In this document: positions 21,995 through 31,787 of the stretch, one piece after another | Numbering within the stretch: position 1 is the stretch's first letter | How the letters are laid out: each line of letters begins with the position of its first letter | Source: Nannochloropsis oceanica | Lineage: Eukaryota > Sar > Eustigmatophyceae > Eustigmatales > Monodopsidaceae | Length of the DNA stretch: 64,000 nt | Direction: 5' to 3' | Assembly (NCBI GenBank): GCA_004519485.1 | Contig: CP038117.1 | Location: forward strand, 372,001 to 436,000 | The notes under the pieces: model-generated | What the model was told of the DNA's origin: nothing | Databases searched by the model: none | The model's input: only the letters and a program-made list of their open reading frames with translations | Translations under genes and position numbers: made by a program

Positions 21995-22337
21995 ACACAC
22001 AAAAAAGATATAGAAATAAAACACCTACAATGAGGAATGAAAGTGTGATCACAGTGTGTTAGTCGAGCAACCTGGCAACAAAGAGCCCTCCGTATTAATA
22101 TGGGGAACATGCATGTCACGTGAACTGGAAAACCCCGCCCATCCTTTTCGTCATTCGTTTCTACTTTTGATTAATTGCTGCTTTCTAGATCAGTGCTATA
22201 TCCTCCCTTCCCATCTGCCTGTCTCATGACTGGTACTTGCTCCACTCCCCTTATCTTCCTTTTCCTCTGCTGTACATACCCCCCCCCCCCCAAAACCACG
22301 CTCCCTCCTTCTTTCCCTCTCTCCCTCCCTCCCTACC
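21995..22337. other. Intergenic, convergent 3' ends
   Basis: 343 bp with a run of about eleven C at 22271-22281. No gene seen. Confidence 0.5.
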
Positions 22338-23273
22338 CTAGTAATTCCGAAACCGATTCTCGTTACTCTGTGCTTCAGGCACCAGGCACGTATCTGTGCC
22401 ATTGCCTAACCCGGAAAAGACACCCACAACCGGCCGGAACAACCAAGGCGGCAACAGGGAGCGCGGGCCCCGGTTCCTCACGATCACCCCACAGTGCATC
22501 TTGGGCCGATCCCCGAAAGAATGCCAAATCAATTCGGCGTGGAAAAAGTGCTTTAATCCCTTCTCTTCCAACTCCCAGTTTAAACCGTACTTGTCATATT
22601 TCCACTTCCCTTGCATGAGTGGCGGTCCGGCTGCCCCCCTCCCTCCCTTCTTTCTTCGTTTCCGTCGTTGTCCGTTCCCTCCTCCTTTCCCTCCTGCTGT
22701 TACTGCTGCCTTCGCTTTAGCTGTTGCTTGATGCTGGTGCTTGAACAGCAATGGCCGTCCGCCAATCTCTTCCTCTACCTCGCAGCGGCCATCGGGGTAA
22801 AATTGCATGTGTCGGATGACCCGACGGAAAAAGGGCAAACGACGCATAGAGATCGTCCATCGTTGCATCCTCAAGGGGTGGGGCTCCTCCGGCTCCTTCC
22901 GCCGCAAGACAAAGTCAAGGATTCGCGTGCCTAATCGCTCCCAGATGTCCTCGTCCAGCTCCCATCCTTCTCCCCATGCCACTACTCTGGGGGAGCCTTG
23001 GGCTGGACTAAGACGACCACCACACGCGGACACGACAGAGGCTTCGGGATGGGAGGGACGGCGACCCGTATTCGCAGGTATGACGGTCGCGGCGACAAGG
23101 AAAACGCCATATCCTGTGTTCGTGGGGCCTCGTGATTGTTGGCAGAGCTTTAGCAGGACTATCAGGACCAGGAGCTTGAGAAAGGGGGAGGCGGACGAGA
23201 GAGAGGCGGGAGGCCAGCTTCTCCTACTGCTAAATCGTATTGAGGTCGTCATCTCGCTGCACGACTCACCCAT
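22338..23273 (-). CDS. Unrecognised protein, probably membrane-anchored or plastid-targeted
   Basis: 311 aa from 23273 (or 304 aa from 23252). One hydrophobic segment near the N terminus ('FLKLLVLIVLLKLC') could be a signal anchor. The rest looks like a single globular beta-rich domain interrupted by a basic Gly/Lys/Arg linker: 'RHMQFYPDGRCEVEEEIGG' before it, 'GKWKYDKYGLNWELEEKGLK' and 'HFFHAELIWHSFGDRPKMHC' after it. The strand pattern with aromatic residues is lipocalin-like, but that is only a guess. I do not recognise the family. It shares a 334-bp divergent promoter gap with the SMARCAL1-like helicase. Confidence 0.6.
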   Translation of the reverse strand: MGESCSEMTTSIRFSSRRSWPPASLSSASPFLKLLVLIVLLKLCQQSRGPTNTGYGVFLVAATVIPANTGRRPSHPEASVVSACGGRLSPAQGSPRVVAWGEGWELDEDIWERLGTRILDFVLRRKEPEEPHPLRMQRWTISMRRLPFFRRVIRHMQFYPDGRCEVEEEIGGRPLLFKHQHQATAKAKAAVTAGGKGGGNGQRRKRRKKGGRGAAGPPLMQGKWKYDKYGLNWELEEKGLKHFFHAELIWHSFGDRPKMHCGVIVRNRGPRSLLPPWLFRPVVGVFSGLGNGTDTCLVPEAQSNENRFRNY

Positions 23274-23607
23274 ACACGGCTATCACCGCAAAACAGATCC
23301 TGTGGGCGTAGATTGGGTGTGCTCGTGTGAGAGATTGTTGTGTCCTGGTGAGGGCAAAACAGTGCGGCTCGCCACTAAACTGCTTTTTGTTCGTCGTCAG
23401 TTGCAAAGCCGTCTTCCATTGTATGCAATGCATGGCACAATTTTGAGCTCACAGTCTCATTTCCCACGCAACCACCTCACACACAGATACAGGGACGACC
23501 GCTACATCCTCTCGAAACTGAATGATGTGCGGTTTTGACTGTCTCTATTTCTGCCGCCGCTGAGCCTGTCTGTCGCACTCGCATCGCCCATCATCCTTCA
23601 CCCACCC
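23274..23607. promoter_or_regulatory. Short divergent promoter, unrecognised gene / SMARCAL1-like helicase
   Basis: Only 334 bp separate the two start codons, so regulatory sequence is probably shared. No specific motif recognised. Confidence 0.4.
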
Positions 23608-24051
23608 TTGCCTGTGGCTATGGTCGACGTCCAAGCTGAAGCACCACTGCTAGAACCGCTACCTGTTTCTGCTGAAGTAGATGAACATTTAGTGGATTCG
23701 CTTCCGGAAGAGGGCGGGGAGCAATGTGATCGGACGCAGCAGCTGCAGCAACAGCAACAGCCACAGCAGCAGCAACAGCAGCAGCCTCAGGGACAGCTAC
23801 AGCAGCAGTGGGACGAGGAGGAGGATAACGAGGAGATAGATGACAAGGAGGAAGGTGGAGAGCACGTGGAGGAAGAGTTGGGGAAGGGCCAGCAGCCCCC
23901 GCAGTCCCCGCAGCAGCAGCAGCAGCAGTCGATCGACCTAACTCTGGATGATACCGAGGATGAGGAGGAGGACTATGACCAGGGGAAGGAGGAGGACGGA
24001 GAGAGTACGGAGGACGAAGCAGAGAGACTCCTTCCGGAGCAGCACAAACAC

Positions 24052-24116
<65 letters not shown>

Positions 24117-27100
24117 ACAGCAGCAGCAGCACCTAGGTGATCCTCCCTCGGCTGCTGCACCTGGTGTTGCTTACCACGGAAATTATAAGGACCTCCAGAA
24201 TTCGACACAGCCTCCATCAGCTAACCCCATCCAGCAGGTGTATCAGAACTTGGCTCAGCAGCAAAGTCCACGCCAAGGAGGGGGAGAAGGGGGAGGAGGG
24301 GGAGGAGGTCCGGTGCGAGCAGCCATGCCATTGGCAGCAGTCGCCACGCCCAACGAACACCTCCGCCTCAAGCACCAAGCTTTTTTAGCGGAGCAAGAGT
24401 ACTACCGCCAGCAAGAAATGAAGCGTCAACCCCGCACCTTGCCGCGAGTGCCCAACATCTCAACATCTGCCTTTCTGAAAGGTTCGGCTACCATGTTGCG
24501 AGTGGAACCATCCTCCTCCTTTTTATCGTCATCATCGCACCACCATCAGCAGGTCGGGAGCGAAGGGGGGCTTGCGCAGTTGCTACCCCACTCCATGCTG
24601 GCAGGAGGACACCCAAGTCCTTACCACCCGAGTTATATCCAAAACAGTGGAGGAGGAGGAGGAGGAGGAGGAGGAGGAGGAGGAGGAGGAGGAGGATATG
24701 CAGGCGCGACGCAGCAGCATTTTGAGAGACCTCGTTATGATAGTCTGTCGTATTCTGCGGGGGCCAGCATTCAATTTGCTGTTTCTTCGGGCGGTGAATT
24801 TAGCGCAAAGCTCACAGGGGCTGTGCCTGAAGGGGTGATTTCGTCGTTCCGTCTCACCCCTGGTGCCAGGCATAAGAAAAGCAAGCGTCGATGGTACTTC
24901 CCTTTGGTGGCCCACAACAATTTGAAAGTAGCAGTGGAACAACTCCGGCGACAGCTCTATCGCGACACAGGAGTGATTCTCACCCTATCGCCCATCCCTG
25001 ACGATGTCCTGCGCCAATTAAGCATTAATAAAGACGGTCATAAATTAGCTGAGAGCGACGCGCAGAAGAGGGCCCACGACAAACTCGTCTCTCTCCTCCC
25101 GAGGCGACTTTTGGATGCCCTCGCGCCATTTCAAAGGGAAGGCGTGGCCTTTGTCGTCGGACGGGAAGGCCGGGGGTTGATAGCAGATGAGATGGGGCTC
25201 GGCAAGACGATTCAAGCCATCGCCATTGCTACTGTGTACAGGGTGGAGTGGCCGCTGCTAGTTATGTGCCCTTCCTCTGCTCGCTTTCAATGGGAGGCCG
25301 AATTGCTCAAATGGCTCGATCGCGACGTCCTGAAGAAGGAGGAAATCCAAGTCATGACCGCCGGCAAGGAGAAACTGCACGATTCCGCCAAGGTTGTAAT
25401 CTTGTCCTATGACCTGGCCTTGCGCCTTAAGGAAACCCTGAGGAAACCTGTCCGTAGCGCGGGTACCGCAGCAGGGCATAGACAACAGGCCCGTTTTCGG
25501 GTGGTGGTGGCGGATGAGTGCCACTATCTGAAGAACGCCGGCGCGCAACGTACCAAGGAATTGCTCCCTTTGCTTGCAGAAGCGACGCGTGCCATCTTGT
25601 TGTCGGGTACTCCGGCCTTGTCTCGCCCGAGGGAGTTGTGGACCCAGTTGAATGTATTGAACGGGAGGGCTTGGAGAGACCAGTCGTCTTTCATAGATCG
25701 ATACTGCACGGGGGGGAAGGTGGGAGGGAGGACGGCGGGCGCCAAGAAGAAGTGGCAGGGCCGGGGACAAGGAGCTGCGAACTTGAGGGAACTGCACGAG
25801 ATGCTCAAGGCGACTGTAATGGTACGGCGGAGGAAAAAAGATATACTGAAGGGGTTGCCACCAAAGAGGAGGATTTTCCATAAACTTGCAGTGCCGGAGC
25901 CGGCGTTGAGGGAGCAGTTGGAAAGAGCTCTGGAGGGGCTGAGTATTGTGTCGGCAACGGCGAAGAAAAGGGCGCGGAAAGCGGCGAGGGCGGGAGGGAG
26001 GAAGGGAGGGAAGGCGGGGGCTGAAGAGGATCCGGACGATTTGTATTCGACCTTGGCAAGGCAGCACCGGGAGCGGCAGGAGCAGCAGCAGCAGCAGCAG
26101 CAACAAGAACAAGCACAGCAAGAACTAGCACAACAAGGGCAGGGACAACAAGGAGAGAAAGATGATAGGGGTGGGGAGAGAACGGTGCTGGAGGCCACTG
26201 CTGCCGCTGCGCCGACTCCTGCTCCTGCTTCGTTCAAGGCCGACGCTGCTGCTGTGACAGGGCGAGGAATGACAGAGGAGGAGATGGCGGAATGGTCGGC
26301 TCGTGACATCCATCAGCGGAAGAAGATGATTCTGATGGAGGTGTTTAAGTTAACGGGCACCGCCAAAATCCCCCTGGCCATTGATCGGGTGAGAGAAATT
26401 TTGGCGTCGGAGTTGGGGGGCAAAGTGTTGATTTTTGCGCACCATCGGAACGTGTTGGATGGGATTGAAAAGGGGTGTTTGGATGGGGTGAGGCACATAC
26501 GTATAGATGGCGGTACGGCCCCGAGGGAGAGACAGGCGCAGGTGGAGCGGTTTCAGACAGATGCGGGAATTAGGGTAGCGTTGTTGAGCCTGACGGCGGC
26601 GGGGTTGGCACTGACGTTGACGGCGGCGAATCGGGCATTGTTTGTCGAGCTGTTTTGGACGCCGGCGAGTTTGTTGCAGGCTGAGGACAGGTGTCACCGG
26701 ATTGGGCAGACGAGTGAAGTGGAGATCGAGTATCTGCTAGCGGAAGGGACGCTGGACGATGCCTTGTGGCCACTGATAAGACGGAAGATGAGGGTGCTGG
26801 GTGAGTTGGTCGAGGGGGCTGAAGGTCTTGACATGGAGGAAAGTTCCGTGAAGAAGGAGAAGGGTAAGATTAATGAAGGCTCGGAGGGGCGGAAAGGAAG
26901 CAGGGAGGAAGGCGGGATAGAGGAAGAAAAGGAGGAGAATGAGGAGGGCCAAGTGGGACCGTTTGCATCGTCGACTTCCTCGTCCTCGTCCTCTTCCTTG
27001 TCGACGGCAGTGGGAAATGGGAAAGGAAAGGGGAAGAAAAGAGAAAGGGGAGGGAGAAAGCGTACTCTCGACGATCAGGACGACGACGACTTTCTCTTGA

Positions 27101-27528
27101 CGACCAAATCGCTGTCGTTGTTGTCGCAGCTTGCCAAGGAGGACAGAGACCGCTGTCGGGGGGAGAGTGAAACGGAGGATGAAAATGAAGAAGGGGAGGA
27201 GGGTGCGGATTGGGAGTCGTCAGGAATGGAAGAGTCCTCGGAAGGTTCTGATGACGAGTACGAGGTCTACGAGCTGGTAGAAATTGATGATGACGATGAT
27301 GAAGAAGACGTGGGAGGTGAAAGTGGCGGCAACGGCGGTGGAAAAATGTCTTCTGTCCAGCGGCAGGAGGAGGAGGAGGAGGAGGAGGAGGAGGAGGAGG
27401 AGGAGGAGGAGGAGGAGGAGAAAGAGAAGAAAAAGGAGAAAGAGGAGGTGGGGGGAGAAGCACGCCCCCAAGTAAAGCCCAATGAGGCGGCTGCGATGGA
27501 AGTCATATGCTTGTCAGACGACGACTAG
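23608..27528 (+). CDS. SMARCAL1/HARP-like SNF2 annealing helicase
   Basis: Single exon, 1306 aa. The enzyme type rewinds RPA-coated DNA and remodels stalled replication forks. A HARP domain lies at about 382-460 ('ASIQFAVSSGGEFSAKLTG', 'RRWYFPLVAHNNL'). The SNF2 core follows: 'LLDALAPFQREGVAFVV', Walker A 'DEMGLGKT' (about 526), 'DECHYLKN' (about 635), 'LLSGTPALSRPRELW', and the C-terminal lobe with 'VLIFAHHRNVLDGIE' and 'EDRCHRIGQT' (about 1030). No zinc finger or clear RPA-binding motif is seen. Low-complexity runs: Gln26 (149-174), Gly16 (348-363), Glu18 near the C terminus. 'IDLTLDD' (about 108) followed by acidic residues, and the last residues 'VICLSDDD', look like SUMO-interacting motifs. 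Confidence 0.92.
24052..24129 (+). repeat. CAG/CAA tract coding Gln26
   Basis: 26 consecutive CAG or CAA codons inside the SMARCAL1-like gene; interrupted CAA codons lie in the 3' half. Confidence 0.95.
24649..24696 (+). repeat. (GGA)16 tract coding Gly16
   Basis: Sixteen perfect GGA codons between the disordered N terminus and the HARP domain of the SMARCAL1-like gene. Confidence 0.95.
27367..27420 (+). repeat. (GAG)18 tract coding Glu18
   Basis: Eighteen GAG codons in the acidic C-terminal tail of the SMARCAL1-like helicase. Confidence 0.95.
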
Positions 27529-27995
27529 GTGGGCATTTGAGGACGGAGAGAAGAAGCGTATGGATTGGAAATGGGGGAGTGGGGAGTGGTCATTGTGTGT
27601 ATAGAAGTGGATATTTAGAAATGTGTCAACAAAGGAAAAATGTGACATACACGTGTTTTTTTTTTTAATTCGCACCCTCATCCATTCTTCATCCTCATTC
27701 TCTGTGTTACTTCCCGCCTGACAGCGGTCTCTGTCCTCCTTGGCAAGCTACGACGGTAACCACAGCGATTTGGCCGTCAACAACACTCATCATCCTCCTG
27801 CTCGTCGAGAGAACGCTTTCTCCTTTCCTTGTCCCTCTTCATCTCTTTCCCTCTTCCTTTTCCCCGCCAGCCCGGGGGAGGAGGTTTTTCGTTTTTCGTG
27901 TGGGCCATAGATACTCAGTCCATTCACCCACACACAACGCATTATGACCACAAATGACTCACCACACGCTTGTTGTCTCCCGCTTCTACAGGAGA
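27529..27995. other. Intergenic, 3' end of helicase and promoter of AATF
   Basis: 467 bp between two genes on the same strand. It has a poly-T run at about 27656-27666 on the plus strand. No gene recognised. Upstream in-frame ATG at 27954 could extend AATF by 14 residues. Confidence 0.4.
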
Positions 27996-29657
27996 ATGGC
28001 CGCCAAGATGAAGCGCCAGTTGCTCAAGGATATTGCGGCCTTGACGAGCTTTGGTGACGGTGGGGGTGCGAATGGCGAGGAGGATGTCTACGACGACGGG
28101 ACTAGCGCCTTCGGTCACGGCAAAGGCAAAGAAGAAAGGAACGGCAGCAGCGCCGGTGGTGTTTGGCGCGTCGAAGACGATGAGGAAAGGGAGGGGGGTT
28201 TGGGAGGGGTTGCCGTGAGTCGGTCGAGGCTGCGGATGGAGCGGGCGATGGATTTTGGGGAGGAGGAGGCGCGGTACCGGGGGAAGAAGGTCTCGCGACG
28301 GGCTCTGCTCGCGGACGATAATGAAGAGGATGAGGAGGAGGAGGAAAGAAGAGAAGTTAGTGGTGACAAGGAGGAAGAAAGTGAGAAGGAGGATGGGGAG
28401 AAAGAGGTCGAGGAGAAAGAGGAGGAGGAGGAGGAGGAGGAGGAGGAGGAGGAGGAGGAGGAGGAGGAGGAGGTAGCCTCCGAGTCGGGATCTGGCTCTC
28501 AAGAAGACGAAGACAAAGACGAGGACGAGGTCGATGACAGCGACGACGACACCGACAGTGACGGTCGTCATGACGAAGAAGAGGAACTCACGCTTGAGGA
28601 GGAGATGGAGCAGCTCCGGCAGGACAAGGGTGGGATGGCTTTACTACTCAAGCGGTCCCGGGACGATCAACGACAAAAGGCAGAGCAAGCACGAACGGAA
28701 CGCGACCTGTGGAACAAGCTCTTGGAAGTCCGCATCTTGTTGCAACGCTTGCTAGGAATGGCGAATCGTTTCCCGCGTGGGGAGGCGTACGAGCAATATA
28801 TTGATTTGGACGAGAGTGGGGAGACTCGAGAAGGCTTCTCTAGAGTGGCCTCGGGGCTCCGGGGCGTCCTAGCTAACCTAGTAGAGATGCGCGCGGAACA
28901 CGCGGCAGCGCACCAGCAGGAAGATCCGGCCGAAGCCAGTCAACGACGAAAACGACAACGGGCGCAGCATGCGACGTTTGTGAGTGGGAAGGTCGGGCTG
29001 GGGAGTGGGGGGGATCCATGGATGGCATCACAGGGGGATTATCAAGTATGTAAGGAGCGGTGGAAGGAGGTGGTGGATGCAGCACACCAACGTGCGACGT
29101 TATCTTGGGCAGTGTCGAAGAAGTTCAAGGTGGTCAATTCGGGTCTATGGGGGCAGGTGGAGGTGGCGGCGAAGGGAGCGAGGGCGGTGAAACGCTCCCA
29201 TTTGACACTGGCTCAGACGAAGGCCGCCGGGCTGTTTACTGCAGGTGCTGCTGAGAAGGAGGACGCGGGCGAGGGGGCGAAAGAGGGGGAAATGGAGGAG
29301 GGAAATGAGGGAAACGGGGAGGTGGACTTGGAGGCGTTTGACGATGCGGATCTGTACCAGCAACTGTTGAGGGATTACATACAAACAGTCGGCACCGGGG
29401 GCGATGTGGACCCTGCTGCTGTTGCTGCCATGGGGCGATCCTTGTCGAGGAGACGCCATAAAAAGAAGGTCGATACCAAGGCGAGTAAAGGGAGGAAGTT
29501 GAGGTATGCAGTGCACCCCAAGTTGGAGCATTTTATGTTCCCAGTGCCCATGGGGGAGTGCGGGATAGATGTGGATAGACTGTTTGCCTCGCTGCCCGGA
29601 CGGAGGGGGAAGGTGGTGGTGCCCATGGCGGGGAAGGCCGAGGAAGGGATAGACTGA
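27996..29657 (+). CDS. AATF: AATF/Che-1/Bfr2 family protein (40S pre-ribosome, ANN complex)
   Basis: Single exon, 553 aa from the ATG at 27996 (context GAGAATGGCC); an alternative ATG lies 14 codons upstream at 27954. AATF/Bfr2 acts in the nucleolus in early 18S rRNA processing. Seen: an acidic N-terminal half with a long Glu run; the AATF leucine-zipper-like segment 'ERDLWNKLLEVRILLQRLLG' with 'ANRFP'; 'YQVCKERWKEVVDAAHQRAT'; and the C-terminal TRAUB domain with 'FDDADLYQQLLRDYIQTVG', 'KVDTKASKGRKLRYAVHPKL' and 'VDRLFASLPG'. It is followed within 210 bp by the convergent 18S modification gene TSR3. Confidence 0.92.
   Translation: MAAKMKRQLLKDIAALTSFGDGGGANGEEDVYDDGTSAFGHGKGKEERNGSSAGGVWRVEDDEEREGGLGGVAVSRSRLRMERAMDFGEEEARYRGKKVSRRALLADDNEEDEEEEERREVSGDKEEESEKEDGEKEVEEKEEEEEEEEEEEEEEEEEEVASESGSGSQEDEDKDEDEVDDSDDDTDSDGRHDEEEELTLEEEMEQLRQDKGGMALLLKRSRDDQRQKAEQARTERDLWNKLLEVRILLQRLLGMANRFPRGEAYEQYIDLDESGETREGFSRVASGLRGVLANLVEMRAEHAAAHQQEDPAEASQRRKRQRAQHATFVSGKVGLGSGGDPWMASQGDYQVCKERWKEVVDAAHQRATLSWAVSKKFKVVNSGLWGQVEVAAKGARAVKRSHLTLAQTKAAGLFTAGAAEKEDAGEGAKEGEMEEGNEGNGEVDLEAFDDADLYQQLLRDYIQTVGTGGDVDPAAVAAMGRSLSRRRHKKKVDTKASKGRKLRYAVHPKLEHFMFPVPMGECGIDVDRLFASLPGRRGKVVVPMAGKAEEGID
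28417..28470 (+). repeat. GAG tract in AATF acidic region
   Basis: About 18 consecutive Glu codons, almost all GAG, in the AATF-like gene. Confidence 0.9.
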
Positions 29658-29864
29658 GCGCAAATAACAAAAATGTTGGGGGGGATTTTGGTAGTGCCCG
29701 TCGAAAGGGAAGAAGGAAGAGGGATAAAAGGAGTTGTGAGAGTATCGAGAGGGAACAGGGAAAATACATTGAGATGGGGAGGGGAAAGGGGAAAATAAAA
29801 ACCCAGATAAAGAATATAAGCCAGGATCGATCTACACGACTTTTGTTTCTTTTCAAGCTTATAC

Positions 29865-30842
29865 TTACAAGGCGCCTAAACGTGAATCCTCTCCCTTTTC
29901 CCCATCTACTTTTTTTCCTTCTTCCTCCTCCTCTTCCTCCTCTTCTTCTTGCTCCTCCTCTTCTCTCCCCTCGTCTCCCTCCTCCTCTTCGTAGTCAGAA
30001 TAATTCGGTAAATCATCCTCCTCTCCCTTCCTCACCGCCATTTCCTCAAAACATTTTTTCAAATACTCTTCCTGTGTATCCTTCACCTCCTCACTCGTCT
30101 CACACTGCACATACCTCTCAAGCACTTCAGCATTCAAGCGCAAAAACTCCGGCCCCCACGAAAACTCCGCCATCAATGCCTTCGCTCCCTCCACATGCCC
30201 AACGATGTACAATGTCGCTGCTACAGCTTCTGCACACGTGAGTTTGAAAGGTTTTCCGTAATTCACACTGTTAGCTGCCACGAGATAGGGGAGGAGACGA
30301 GGTGCCCCTCGCGACATTTTCGCGAAGGGAATTTCGGCCAGCCGAGCCCAGGAACAATCTATGACGGATACGCCCATTGTATCTACTATTGCGCGGTCTT
30401 CTTTCGAGACAACCTTGTCGGCTTGTGGGCTGAGGGTGAGGCCCCGAAAAGGTGCGCCGAGTTTCATCTCACGGATATACCCGAGGCGGGCGAGCTTCCG
30501 GCCCGTGCAGCGGTTGGGGTCGCATTGGTCAAAATCCCACATTTGTAGTTTGATGGGGAAATGCTTACGTTGCCACTCCCGGGCATTGATAATGTCCTGT
30601 GCCGTGCCGAAGTTCTCGTTGTCGCTGCAGCTGCCACTGCCCTCGTTCTCGTGGTCATCGTGGCTAGAGGAGGGAGGGGGGAGGTCGTCCTCGTGTGGAG
30701 GCCCGTTGCGATACACCCGTGCCTTGTGTCGGGAGGCGCGCTGATGACCGCCACCACGGTTGCCACGTCCACCGCCGCGTTGTTGTCGTCTACTCGAAGT
30801 ACCGCCACTTAGGGCTGCCTCGGCTTTGCGGCTGCCCTTCAT
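29865..30842 (-). CDS. TSR3: TSR3, 18S rRNA aminocarboxypropyltransferase
   Basis: Single exon, 325 aa. Tsr3 adds the 3-amino-3-carboxypropyl group of S-adenosylmethionine to a hypermodified pseudouridine in 18S rRNA, a late cytoplasmic step in 40S maturation. The family core is clear: 'KLQMWDFDQCDPNRCTGRKL', 'LSPQADKVVSKEDRAIVDTM', 'VSVIDCSWARL' and 'RLLPYLVAANSVNYGKPFKL'. The N terminus is basic and Gly/Arg-rich; the C terminus is an acidic Glu tail common in eukaryotic Tsr3. All core motifs are intact. Confidence 0.95.
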   Translation of the reverse strand: MKGSRKAEAALSGGTSSRRQQRGGGRGNRGGGHQRASRHKARVYRNGPPHEDDLPPPSSSHDDHENEGSGSCSDNENFGTAQDIINAREWQRKHFPIKLQMWDFDQCDPNRCTGRKLARLGYIREMKLGAPFRGLTLSPQADKVVSKEDRAIVDTMGVSVIDCSWARLAEIPFAKMSRGAPRLLPYLVAANSVNYGKPFKLTCAEAVAATLYIVGHVEGAKALMAEFSWGPEFLRLNAEVLERYVQCETSEEVKDTQEEYLKKCFEEMAVRKGEEDDLPNYSDYEEEEGDEGREEEEQEEEEEEEEEEGKKVDGEKGEDSRLGAL

Positions 30843-31155
30843 GATTTTGCTTTGGAAAGAGGGGAGGTAGGCGGGTCTCCTCTCGGCCTTGCTTGCTTGA
30901 TGGCTTGCGTGTCTCTACCTCCGCCTGGGTCTATGGGGGAAAATGCAAATGCAACGATGGAGATGATGTAAGAGCTTCATCTCTTTGTCCGTGTGTGTAC
31001 GCGTATATGTGTTTGTTGTGTTGTGGTAATGCATTGTGTTGTCAAGGCACGTCACATCTGCCTCGTTTGGTCATCAATTACGACAATCGCTCACAACCCA
31101 GCAGCCCATTTTTCTTCTCAACATCACACTCACACAGATTACCAAAACACCAACC
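30843..31155. promoter_or_regulatory. Divergent promoter, TSR3 / PEN-2
   Basis: A 313-bp gap between divergent start codons. No specific element recognised. Confidence 0.4.
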
Positions 31156-31530
31156 ATGGTGCGCACCTTCATGCCGCAGCCGACACTAGAGGACGCTCAA
31201 GTCGTGTTGGCGAAGCGCTTCTTTTTTATGGGTTGTTTGGGTTTGCCTTGGCTTTTTGCCGTCTCTGTCATGTACTTCTGGCCTAAGGTTTACAGCGGGA
31301 GCAAAATCAGCAGCACGGGCAACAGCAGCATGGTAAGAAGAGATGGAGGGCCACCACACGGTAACCCCGAGCTGCGGAAGTGGGTAGGCCGGTCGTTTGC
31401 TGGGGCCGTTTTGGGTTTTGGCATCCTCATTGGATGGGTCATCTTGTTTCAATTGCGGTGGCGAGGGTGGGGGTCTGGGGTTCTGAACTACATGATCAGT
31501 GCGCCCGAGAGTTATTCGTCGGGATGGTAA
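31156..31530 (+). CDS. PEN-2-like gamma-secretase subunit
   Basis: 124 aa from the ATG at 31156 (context CAACCATGG). PEN-2 is the smallest subunit of the intramembrane protease gamma-secretase and is needed for presenilin endoproteolysis. Seen: 'AKRFFFMGCLGLPWLFAVSV' and 'MYFWPK' as the first hydrophobic hairpin, then 'WVGRSFAGAVLGFGILIGWV' and 'ILFQLRWRGWG' as the third helix and the conserved post-helix region. The loop between them is about 20 residues longer than in animals. A hydrophobic tail ends at the stop. Other subunits are not in this window. Confidence 0.8.
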   Translation: MVRTFMPQPTLEDAQVVLAKRFFFMGCLGLPWLFAVSVMYFWPKVYSGSKISSTGNSSMVRRDGGPPHGNPELRKWVGRSFAGAVLGFGILIGWVILFQLRWRGWGSGVLNYMISAPESYSSGW

Positions 31531-31787
31531 GTATTGAGTGGAGAAAGAAAAAATAGAAACCAAAATTTTCGTATGTAAAGAAGGGTGAAAGCGTGGTCTG
31601 ATATGCCAATTACAGCCCAGCAGCAGCACCACCACCACCACCAGCGTCCGCATCAGCAGCATTTGCTTTTCCTCTCATCACGACGTTTCTACTTTTTGGT
31701 CTATTATGTTTAAATCAGCGCATTCACGTTATGACATGCGTTAAAATGACTGTCGGTCTCTCCACCGCCGTCCCTCGCCCCATTCCC
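31531..31787. other. Short convergent intergenic region
   Basis: 257 bp between PEN-2 and the flavoprotein 3' end, with a CAC/CAG repeat near 31620-31665. Confidence 0.4.

Noticed and set aside
25258-26309. Minus-strand frames of 260-290 aa opposite the helicase
   Set aside because: They are Ser/Cys/Pro/Leu-rich antisense of the conserved SNF2 core and polyglutamine.
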